Below are positions 11,701-18,810 of a stretch of 64,000 bases of DNA, in pieces. Source of the DNA: Mesocentrotus franciscanus. Its lineage: Eukaryota; Echinodermata; Echinoidea; Camarodonta; Strongylocentrotidae. A program made the translations under genes and the position numbers. The notes beneath the pieces were generated by a model that searched no databases, was not told the origin of the DNA, and worked only from the letters and a program-made list of their open reading frames with translations. The DNA is taken from assembly GCA_037976565.1 (NCBI GenBank), contig CP137671.1, forward strand, positions 17,792,910 through 17,856,909, given 5' to 3'. Every line of letters begins with the position of its first letter. Position 1 is the stretch's first letter.

Positions 11701-12393
11701 CCCATTTTGTGATATTTCTTTGCACAGCTACTTTTATATCAGCCAGACCTGAAATGGTGAATTTATAGATTTTGTCTACCAAACAAATGGAAAATTATAT
11801 TTTCCTTTTGTGTATATAAATCGGTTATCATTTCCCATATTCAAAGGTGACTTTCATCTCCTTTATTTGAATATTGAACAGAAAGATCACCTCCATATTA
11901 TCTTTGGTCAATTCTAAATTTTGATGATTTGTAATAAGATAAAATGGATAAAGTAGTGATTTTCAAAATCAATTACTGGTCAGGTCTTGATTCTTATGTG
12001 AAGCTGTGTGCATAATTTTGCCAGATTCAGTCGTTTGATGGCTCAGATCTTCAGAGGGCCAAAATGTCCTCTCCCCTACCTTTTAAATCCTCTGAAAACT
12101 GAACAGTCTTTGTGGATTAAGCCATGTTAACTTTCTTTTATGGAGCAGGGATGGAGGAGGAGAAGAAGGTAGCCTTCCATGAGCACATCTTCCTAGACCA
12201 CCTCCTGGAAGACTTCCCTCGGCGAGCCCAGGTCCTGGACTTCATGGAACTGGTCTTGATCGGTCTCTCCAAGAACCCATTCCTCACCGTGGCCCAGAAG
12301 CACGACCACGTCGCCTGGTTCCGAGACTACTTCTGGCAGAAAGAAGAAATCTTCCTGAAGCTCGAGAAAGAGGAGAAAGTCAGCGTTGGTTAG
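2097..12393 (+). CDS. MRPS31: MRPS31 (mS31), mitochondrial ribosomal protein S31, eight exons
   Basis: This gene encodes mS31, a metazoan-specific protein of the mitoribosome small subunit. Exons: 2097-2137, 5938-6106, 6687-6856, 7976-8131, 9006-9215, 10261-10319, 10654-10812 and 12149-12393. All introns are GT-AG, and every junction keeps the frame, giving 1209 nt or 402 residues plus stop; the human protein is 395 residues. Residues 1-40 are rich in Arg, Ser and Leu with few acids, as expected of a mitochondrial presequence. Conserved blocks seen: RLNIF (257-261), NGFEE (298-302), GKIW-YPI-NE (310-320), FHEHIFL (331-337), FMELV--GLSKNP (353-365) and WFRDYF (378-383). The C-terminal third is the most conserved part, as in the family. 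An AATAAA at 13668-13673 is a possible poly(A) signal. Introns hold several mobile elements. Identity is very secure; exon 1 is somewhat less so. Confidence 0.95.
3112..3455. mobile_element. MITE with ATTTAAAT flanks
   Basis: The ends are inverted copies: ATTTAAATGGCTTACTTCA at 3112-3130 and its complement at 3437-3455. The pairing continues imperfectly into GGGTCATC. If the element proper begins at GGCTTACTTCA, the flanking ATTTAAAT is an 8-bp target duplication, as made by hAT transposons; the flank is itself palindromic, so this is ambiguous. There is no coding capacity. It contains a direct duplication of a short ATCTTCACATCATATG unit near 3344-3369. Confidence 0.65.
3777..4110 (+). repeat. 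polypurine (GA-rich) tract
   Basis: About 330 bases that are almost entirely A and G on the plus strand, with GAGAGA and GGAGAG iterations broken by a few pyrimidines. Open frames on the other strand (Ser, Leu, Pro) are artefacts of this composition. Confidence 0.85.
4434..4502 (-). repeat. tRNA-Gly-like segment (tRNA-derived, degenerate)
   Basis: Read on the minus strand it has an A-box-like TATAGTGGTCATAGCAC, the glycine-like TTGCCTCCC anticodon-arm sequence, and a B box AGTTCGATTCC followed by TGGTGGGTCA and a long T run. The 5' acceptor strand does not pair with the 3' TGGGTCA, so it is more likely a SINE head or tRNA pseudogene than a working tRNA gene. Confidence 0.55.
5676..5714 (+). 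repeat. AATA microsatellite
   Basis: Tandem AAATAAAT units at the 3' side of the 2.2 kb element, just before its terminal hairpin. Confidence 0.8.
5938..6106 (+). CDS. MRPS31: MRPS31 exon 2
   Basis: The acceptor is TCTACCCACCAG (AG at 5936-5937) and the donor GTAAGT at 6107. The first base completes the codon from exon 1. The translation begins with a basic leader ending HTATRRW, then turns acidic (AEDDENDD) and lysine-rich, and ends SDLLNALSDLR. The change from basic to acidic marks the probable end of the targeting peptide. Confidence 0.85.
6687..6856 (+). CDS. MRPS31: MRPS31 exon 3
   Basis: The acceptor ends GTATAG at 6686 and the donor GTAAGT is at 6857. It encodes a charged segment beginning VQKTGDNQTSLNRRKRVSA and ending in a Glu-rich run, a weakly conserved part of the family. 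It enters in phase 0 and leaves in phase 2. Confidence 0.88.
6857..7975. other. MRPS31 intron 3
   Basis: AT-rich intron. Its 3' third is a tRNA-derived SINE (7590-7940); the rest shows no recognisable element. Confidence 0.7.
7590..7940 (+). mobile_element. tRNA-derived SINE with LINE-like ATT tail
   Basis: An A-box-like TCGTAGTCAAGTGGTTTA (7592-7609) and B-box-like GGTCACGTGTACGATCC (7632-7648) give a tRNA-type head. The body runs through TTTGGCAAGGCATTAATC, GGAGATGGTGCACATTGTGT and TAAAGCGCTTAGAGAC and ends in ATTATTATTATT. The same head and body segments recur near 24830-25005, 38795-39186, 41347-41735, 56920-57110 and 61210-61350, which shows that it is a dispersed family. Confidence 0.8.
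7976..8131 (+). CDS. MRPS31: MRPS31 exon 4
   Basis: The acceptor is ACATCACAG and the donor GTAAGT at 8132. The translation includes AAKTVAEVYP and LLKELRRHDEA, matching the vertebrate segment with AAA-AVADSLP followed by SELLSQL-QHEEE. It enters after two bases and leaves after two bases of a codon. Confidence 0.92.
8221..8472 (+). repeat. 42-bp minisatellite, six copies, with CCCTAA in each unit
   Basis: Six head-to-tail units start at 8221, 8263, 8305, 8347, 8389 and 8431. Each unit reads CTAACCCTAACACTAAACAC, then TAAACCTAAATCCATTGCAG, then TT, with a few substitutions. Every unit has the telomere-like CCCTAA plus related AACCTAAA words. Because 42 is divisible by 3, an open frame with a 14-residue repeat appears on the minus strand; I treat this as incidental. 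Confidence 0.95.
8718..8802 (+). repeat. GGGGGTAGTTGTCC iteron cluster
   Basis: Five degenerate copies of a GGGGTAGTTGTCCT unit. The order, ending GTGGTTGCCCTAGGGAGTAGGTGTCC, matches the end of the larger element at 23366-24568, so it is probably a solo or truncated end. It is preceded by GTCAACTCTGTCTATAAAGG, a recurring element-terminus motif. Confidence 0.7.
9006..9215 (+). CDS. MRPS31: MRPS31 exon 5
   Basis: The acceptor is CCTTATTAG and the donor GTAGGT at 9216. The translation begins (N)SVLSGIRVQRQTR, aligning with the vertebrate NIISDMKVARSAT segment, then carries Arg-, Asp- and Gln-rich sequence up to YQRQRK. Phase 2 on both sides. Confidence 0.92.
9216..10260. other. MRPS31 intron 5
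   Basis: About 1 kb of AT-rich sequence. A frame stays open briefly past the exon 5 donor into 9415, but this is read-through. No element recognised. Confidence 0.6.
10261..10319 (+). CDS. MRPS31: MRPS31 exon 6
   Basis: A 59-nt exon between acceptor TTTCTCTCCAG and donor GTAAGT at 10320. It encodes RTLFDRQRLNIFSPATETD. The RLNIF block is a family hallmark (vertebrate KRLNIF). Confidence 0.95.
10654..10812 (+). CDS. MRPS31: MRPS31 exon 7
   Basis: The acceptor is CACTTTTCAG and the donor GTAATT at 10813. It encodes the conserved SIWEQELEKQL, NGFEEAMKLTEEGKIW and YPIDNE blocks. It enters after one base and leaves after one base of a codon. Confidence 0.96.
10813..12148. other. MRPS31 intron 7
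   Basis: AT-rich, with one MITE-like element at 11238-11577; nothing else recognised. Confidence 0.6.
11238..11577. mobile_element. MITE with TGATGTCACAATTGGGTCA ends
   Basis: The left end has TGATGTCACAATTGGGTCA (11243-11261). The right end has its complement TGACCCAATTGTGACGTCA (11552-11570), one mismatch. Both sides continue inward with partly matching CACCGGCTAG and GTAGCCGGAG. About 340 bp, no coding capacity. Confidence 0.7.
12149..12393 (+). CDS. MRPS31: MRPS31 exon 8, C-terminus and stop
   Basis: The acceptor ends GGAGCAG at 12148 and the stop TAG is at 12391-12393. This exon carries the most conserved part of mS31: FHEHIFL, FPRRAQVLDFMELV, GLSKNPFLTVAQK and WFRDYF. The protein ends with a short Glu/Lys-rich tail. 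Confidence 0.97.
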
Positions 12394-12816
12394 GTTCCAG
12401 CAACTTACAGAATATTCAGTCAAATTGACGACCACATGTATAGAAAGACCACCTATTTACAAAGACAACATTTTCCTGTCCCTTAAACAGTGTATCCCAT
12501 CGACACACGCATTAAAGAAGCCTGTAGGTGAAGACCACCTGCTTGTAAAGACCGCATTTCTTGTCTCCCTTGAGTGGTCTTTATATACAGGATTCACTGT
12601 AGTTGTGCCACGGCACCTGGATACGTGCAAGGGCAAAGGTCAGGCAGGTCTGTCCATTTCTCTTAATGCTATATTCATGTTGCTAAAGTGAATCGAAAGT
12701 GATTCTTTGAATAATGATCATATCAGTCTTTCTAAAAAGTGCATGTCTTTCAATGTGAAGACAGTGTTCACCCTACCATAAGGCTCATGCAGACTAAAGG
12801 CTTGTTTGATAGATAT
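12394..12816. other. MRPS31 3' flank with dispersed-repeat motifs
   Basis: Probable 3' UTR start. Between 12440 and 12605 it has AAGACCACCT-type words repeated and an inverted end GTGGTCTTTATATACAGGAT, resembling TCTGTCTATAAAGGCCAGC near 8700. This looks like a degraded repeat in the untranslated or flanking region. Confidence 0.5.
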
Positions 12817-13098
12817 GGGGGGTGTTTCACAAAGACTAAGATCGACTTTAAGTTGGACTTAAGTATAGCAGGCCATTCATGCCATTGTTTGCTCTCATCA
12901 TTTACTGGCATTGGTCTCTCAAGGGACGTACAAATCATGGTAAAAAATTTTACAGAATTTACATTTTTCGATAATTCATTATTGAAGGAAAAAATATTAT
13001 CTAAAGATCATAATGGTGAGAGCAAATTATGGAATGAACGGCCTGTTATACTTATTGTCCAAATTAAAGTCGATCTTAGTCTTTGTGAAACACCCCCC
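12817..13098. mobile_element. 282-bp MITE with perfect 35-bp terminal inverted repeats
   Basis: The termini are GGGGGGTGTTTCACAAAGAC continuing TAAGATCGACTTTAA (12817-12851) and the exact complement (13064-13098). The interior is AT-rich and non-coding. I see no clear target duplication. A related GGTTTCACAAA/CTTAGT terminus type is visible near 62135. Confidence 0.9.
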
Positions 13099-14228
13099 TG
13101 AAGCGGTAAACCGTTCACATTTTGTTGTTAGTAAATGAATGACAACTGTGCGCAATGAAGGTCTTACATGTATCTACTGTAACAGCACTGTGTTATAAAA
13201 TACAGAAATAAGAAGCCCATTAAACTTAACACTATTGTCAAAGTAAACACGCAACGGTTTATGCTTCATATCTGAACGTGGCTATGGGGCGTTAAACCCC
13301 TTCGTAGATAGCAATTACACCTACAAGTTCGACACCAGACCAACAGCCGGCTGGACGAAATGTTTCAAGACCCTGAATGTATACGATACTGTCAGTTTGT
13401 GGTCGGTTTGGAGTCTGTGTGGGCAGCGTCTTTAAGATATAAGTGAAATGAGTTTACTATTCTGTATTTGATAACACATATACCATTGAGTACACATAGA
13501 GGTCAATTTTGCATGTAGCTAACTAGCTAAGATTTCTTATTCCTAGATGGAGCGTAAGTACTGTGTCTCGCCATTCACATCCACTCATAGTTTCCTGTAG
13601 CAGTTTTTTGAGGTGTTTTAGCAAGTAATAATAAGATTCTATTCTTGTATAGAGCATATCACATCATAATAAACAGAATGTTAGGAAATTGCATGGGAGG
13701 GCAACTTAACCTGTTGACTAATGAATTATCCCATTTTACCAACGCTAAAGTATTAGCAAAATGGAGTGCCACGAAAATACGCGTCTACAAGGCAAAATGC
13801 ATAATTGTTGGAAATCATAATGTTATCACATAGAGGTAGAAGCACATCATTAGCATATGGTGCTGGGAAATTCATGCACTACCTCAATTAAGCTACATGT
13901 TCACCTAAACTTCCATTCAGATATGTCAATTCACAAACATTGCCAACAATTTCGCCTTTTGTCCTCCGGACGCGTCTTTTTGTGCCACCACATTGCGCTA
14001 TTTCTTAAGTCATTATATTTCGCCCCATATGTGAACTAATCTTGAAATCTTCCCATGATTTTGCTTGATGATTAAATGAAATTTGTCATTTCAGAATATT
14101 TGGTCCAAAGTTTTGCTTGCATTTTTTCTGATTGTTCTGGTAAAGTGTTTTATAACAGCAACAACTCAAGATTATGAATAAACTAATTTTTTTGTTCACT
14201 AAGTTAGCATTACATGTAAGTATACTGA
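13099..14228. other. AT-rich intergenic DNA
   Basis: No coding or repeat structure recognised. A possible poly(A) signal AATAAA at 13668-13673 could belong to MRPS31, about 1.3 kb past its stop; this is only a candidate. Confidence 0.4.
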
Positions 14229-15980
14229 TGGACGGAAAAATTGCAAGACTGAACTAAAAGAGTTCATGTAAAATGACGTGTACGACAGAACAACAAAAAG
14301 ATTAAAGCAGTCATTTTTATCCTAAAGGGAAGTCGACTTGCAACTTCTTGGAAAGCCTTGGAATAAAGAAGGAAATGCAACCATTCAAAGGAAGTCTAAA
14401 GCCCCCATCACACCAAACTAGTTCTCACTACGTTTTGGAAACGTCCTAGAAAATCGTAAAACGGGTTGTGGTCAGAGTAGAATTTGTAAATAATGTCTAT
14501 AATACAACCCTAGTTCGTTCATAAACAGTCCCCAATACGTCCATCTCGTCTGTACCCCGTCCACAGTCAGTTCATATCAAGTTCAGATCAGGTAAATTTG
14601 CCATTTCCAGGCAGTTCAAGCCAGTCCGTAGTCAGTTTATACCCGTTATTAACTAGTTCTACCTCGTTCCCAATACGACCAAACCCATTCTAACAAGTTC
14701 AGAGACAGTTCAGCTCGTCCTCATCTCGTTCTTAGTGAGTTCGAACGCGCTCCTAGAGCGTGTGGAATCACGTCCTGCCTCAAGGGTTATAAAACCCAAG
14801 CGCGTTCTTGCCATTCCTTATTCCTGTTCAACTTCAATGATTCAAGCTTTGCAAATCAAGACATTCGAGTGGAGCCCCCATCACACCAAACTAGTTCTCA
14901 CTATGTTCTGTAAAATGTTGCCAAACGTGCTCAAACTGCGTGCGAACGGAGTGAACGTAGAAGCAACTGTTTACGATCTGTTTAAGAACTTTATGGATGG
15001 GCTCGGACTGGCTTGGACGGAAAGGGTGCTCTAAAACTTTGAGCCTGTTCAAAATTGTCCCCGTCCTGCAATTAGACGGACTGACAACGTACTTAAAACG
15101 AGATGGACGTACTACGAACGGAATTGATGTACTTCGGTCCTACTAGGAACGTGCTATGAATGTGTTACGAACTAGTTAGAATGGATTGGCAAACTGAGAA
15201 CAAGGTAGAACTAGTTAAGAACTAGTTTAAACTGATTACGGCCAGACTTGAACTGCTTGGAAATGGCAAATTTACCCGATCTGAATTTGATATGAACTGA
15301 CTGTGGACGGGGAACAGACGAGATGGACGTATTGAGGACTGTTTATGAACGATCTAGGATCGTATTATAGACATTATTTACACATTCGACCCCAACCATT
15401 ACCCGTTTTTTAACGATTTTCTAGGACGGTTCCGGAACGTAGTGAGAACTAGTTTGGTGTGATGGGGGCTTAGCTGCTGCCAATTGATGCTCGAACACAG
15501 CACGTTGTAACACGTTCCTAGTAGGATCGAAGTACGGCAATTCCGTTCATAGTATGGCAATCAGTCCGTTTGTAATACGTCCTCCTCGTTTTAAGTACGT
15601 TGTCTGTCCGTCTAATTGCAGGACGGGGACAATTTTGAACAGGCTCAAAGTTCTAGAACACTCTCCCGTATAGCCAGTCCGAGCCCGTCCATGAAGTTCT
15701 GAAACAGATCGTTAATAGTTGCTGCTACGTTCAACTCCGTTCGCACAGTTTGAGCCCGTTTGGCAACATTTCCAGAACATATTGAGAACTAGTTCGGTGT
15801 GATGGGGGCTTTAGACTTCCTTTGAATGGTTGCATTTCCTTCTTTATTCCAAGGCTTTCCAAGAAGTTGCAAGTCGACTTCCCTTTAGGATAAAAATGAC
15901 TGCTTTAATCTTTTTGTTGTTCTGTCGTACACGTCATTTTACATGAACTATTTTAGTTCAGTCTTGAAATTTTTCCCTCC
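14229..15980. mobile_element. compound foldback element, about 1.75 kb
   Basis: The outer arms pair almost perfectly over about 170 bp (14229-14398 with 15812-15980), starting GGACGGAAAAATTGCAAGAC on the left. Inside lie four copies of the terminus GCCCCCATCACACCAAACTA: rightward at 14400 and 14876, inverted at about 15470 and 15810. Block A (14399-14871) is inverted at about 15180-15471 and block B (14872-15180) at 15472-15811, giving the order outer-A-B-A'-B'-outer'. No transposase is visible. One open frame (14735-15034) is incidental. Confidence 0.85.
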
Positions 15981-16817
15981 ACTTAATTATAGGATCCAGT
16001 GACAGTCACCAAGACGGACAATATTGATCGGGTGAATTCTTAGAAAAGCTGTCGAAGCCTCATGGGATAGACGTGTGGGCTGTGGGATATGTGACACGTG
16101 GACACTTCGGGCTGTCTGTCTCCTGGGCTGTAGCCAAAAGACCATACCCAACATACCCTCTGGAATAACATCACCCTCCAACCCCCTCCCTCAAAATATA
16201 ACCAGGGTGGGGTGTTCTGTTAGGACATTAGATGATAGTCAATGGGGGGGGTGATCCTGATTAATAAATCCTTTTTTATCAGGCTGACCCCTCCCCACAT
16301 GACATCTGATGTAGGCAGGTGTCAGTATTGTTAGACACCAACACTGGAATCCATGCCTTTATCCTTTATAATACAAGGGAAAATTATTTTTTCATTAAAA
16401 GTGGTGTAGTTTTATAGCTACTTTCTGATGAAAATTTCTATTCCAGTACAAAAGGGTCTGAATATTGAGATTATGTTCATATTGTTGTGTGTTTTGAAAA
16501 ATAAATCTGTGTACTCCACAAATATCATGTGATATTAAGCTTTCTTGATGATTCAACATTGTTTTTGTCAAACAGAACCTGAATATAGATTATGATTACT
16601 AGGTGAATGAGGACATTTTGATGACTAGTTTGGCGTTAGTGACGAGGTCACTCATAACAGAAGTTGTTTTTGCAAATTATTTTCAGATGAAACAAATTAT
16701 AATTATTTTCTGAAATAATGACCTCGTGTTCATGGCCGACACGGCTATTTTCTAACTTGTCTCGCATTTGTGTATTTTCATGTTCCTGCTTTTCTTTTGC
16801 GCCTTGAGCACGTCGTT
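15981..16817. other. intergenic DNA, no feature recognised
   Basis: Mixed-composition sequence with G runs near 16241-16250 and AT-rich stretches. No coding signal or repeat identified. Confidence 0.4.
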
Positions 16818-17610
16818 CATGTGGAGTTGGCGCATTATGTAATTATTATTATGATGATAATTGATAAGATGAGACATAAATAGATGGAGGACAAAGACCA
16901 GAGAGGGTGAGAGAGAAAGGGAGAGATATGGGAGAGGAGGAGGAGGTAGAGGGCAGAGAGAAGGGGAGAGAGAGAGAGAGAGAAAGGGAGAGACAAAGAG
17001 ACGCAAAATTAAACGGGGAGAGAAAGAGTGAGAAAGGAGAGGGGAGGGACGAGAAAAGAACTACATGTATAGAGAGGTAGAGAGAATGGAGGGGGAGGGG
17101 CGGTTATACAAGAGGGATAGGCAGAGAAGGAAAGAAAGAAGGATGAATAGGGCGAATTAATAATGTACATGTGCATCTCTCAAATGATCTAAATAATTAC
17201 ATGTATGTATTAGCGAGAGAGGGAAAGAGAATGCTGATATTTCAAGAAAGACATGTGGAGTTGGCTCATTATAATTTGATGATGATGATGATGATTGATG
17301 AGATGAGGCATAAATAGATGGAGGACAGAGACCAGAGAGGGTGAGAGAGAAAGGGAATGATATGGGAGAGGAGGAGGAAGGGGCACAGACAGAGAGAGAG
17401 AGAGAGAGAGAAAGACAGACGGACAAAGAGAGACACAAAATGAGACAGAAAGAAAAAAGGGGATAGTGCCGGGAGAGAAAGGAGAAGGGGAGGGCCGAGA
17501 AAAGAACTACATGTATAGAGTGAGGTAGAGAGAATGGAGGGGGATAGGCAGAGAAGGAAAGAAAGAAGGATGAATAGGGCAAAAGGATGATATACATGTA
17601 CATCTCTCAA
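16818..17610 (+). repeat. 434-bp tandem duplication of purine-rich sequence
   Basis: Unit 1 starts CATGTGGAGTTGGCGCATTA at 16818 and unit 2 starts CATGTGGAGTTGGCTCATTA at 17252. Both then run through ATGAGAC/GGCATAAATAGATGGAGG, GA-rich tracts, AACTACATGTATAGAG, AAGAAGGATGAATAGGGC and ACATCTCTCAA. Unit 2 is interrupted by the LINE at 17611 and resumes at 18747. The GA tracts explain the Ser/Leu open frames on the minus strand. Confidence 0.85.
17515..17610 (+). repeat. left copy of 96-bp LINE target-site duplication
   Basis: Starts ATAGAGTGAGGTAGAGAGAA and ends ACATCTCTCAA directly before the LINE. It matches 18651-18746 over 96 of 96 positions except one (G/A in AAAAGGATGA versus AAAAGAATGA). 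Confidence 0.9.
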
Positions 17611-18650
17611 TGTTATGGAAAAACAGTCATATTAGATTCAAAAATTCTACATTATTGTTTTCAAAGTGGTACGTAGCTGGAATTTGTAAAGTAAAGCACG
17701 TGATTACAAACGGTAGTTGGAAAGACTCGATTCTGTTAAATAGTAAAGTTGGTATTCATCAATTATTATTTGAGTTCGAATACGCAAAATTGAAGAAATG
17801 TTTCCCATGCTATTGGTTAAATAAATTATGCGTTCGAAAGAATGTTCACTTAAGTAGTAAACAAAACAATTCAAATTTGATAGAAGTAGCTACAGGAGAT
17901 TTTGTTGATATATCTAGTTTCAAGACGAAACATTATTATTTATCCCTCCTGAAACAAAAACTTAAAAAACCAATTGTAACACGTTACTGGGGATACTACT
18001 TGAATTTACCTTTTTCTTTTAATTGGCAGAAAGTATTCAATTTTAAATTCCAACAAATAGGAAATAATAGGATAAAGCAAGTTAATTTTAAAGTATTGCA
18101 TAATATATTTACATCAAAACATAATTTATGCAGATGGCGTATAATGGAAAATGACTAATGTGATTCATGTAAAGAAACAGAAACTACTTTTCATGTCTTG
18201 TTAAAATGTAACAAGGTTAGAGTTTTTTGGAAAATTATTGAAAACTTATATTATAACTACTTTCATGAACAAATAAATATTAATGAAAAAGCATTAGTTA
18301 TAGGTTTTTTTATTGAAAAGAAGGAAAACTTTGTGATAAACTTCATGTTAACTTTAGGACAATACATGATATACATAATGTATATCCAACTTCGGTGTGA
18401 TGGTAAAGAATACAATAGTAATAGTCTGTTCATTAATTTAAAATTAAAACTACGATATTATATAGCAAATAAACAAAGTTTTTTATTGACGAAACACAAA
18501 GAAATTTTTCAAAAAATGTTAAGGTTATATCTATTTATTGAATTACTCTTTTGTCTTTTTTGATTATGTTAAAATGTAAATTGATGTAAATATATATGAA
18601 ATGTGAAATATGTGAAATAAAACACCTCGGTAAGAGGACAAGAAAAAAAA
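17611..18650 (+). pseudogene. 5'-truncated LINE, C-terminal reverse-transcriptase region
   Basis: The translation (17610-18158, continuing in the same frame after a TAA at 18156-18158 to 18561) resembles the C-terminal end of LINE ORF2 proteins. It has VNFKVLHNIF---HNLCRWRI followed by a zf-RVT-like cluster C-D-S-C-x8-H-x4-C (CDSCKETETTFHVLLKC) and FWKIIENL. No catalytic YxDD region is present, so most of the element was lost by 5' truncation. The in-frame stop makes it non-functional. The 3' end has AATAAAAC and a short A-rich tail (18641-18650). It is flanked by a 96-bp direct duplication. I would place it near L1/Tx1-type LINEs, but the clade is uncertain. Confidence 0.85.
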
Positions 18651-18746
18651 ATAGAGTGAGGTAGAGAGAATGGAGGGGGATAGGCAGAGAAGGAAAGAAA
18701 GAAGGATGAATAGGGCAAAAGAATGATATACATGTACATCTCTCAA
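18651..18746 (+). repeat. right copy of 96-bp LINE target-site duplication
   Basis: Begins directly after the A-rich LINE tail. It then continues ATGATCTGAATATA, as unit 1 of the tandem array does after the same words (ATGATCTAAATAAT near 17190), so removing the LINE and one copy restores the expected empty site. Confidence 0.9.
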
Positions 18747-18810
18747 ATGATCTGAATATATATGAGCGAGAGAGAAAAGGAGAGATAATGTTTCAGAAAA
18801 GACGATGATG

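Noticed and set aside
14735..15034. 99-codon plus-strand open frame
   Set aside because: Lies wholly within the compound foldback element and its inverse is present at about 15630-15810; no similarity to a transposase.
17157..17610. Open frames of 148 and 113 codons on the minus strand
   Set aside because: Complement of the purine-rich tandem repeat; low-complexity Ser/Leu translation.
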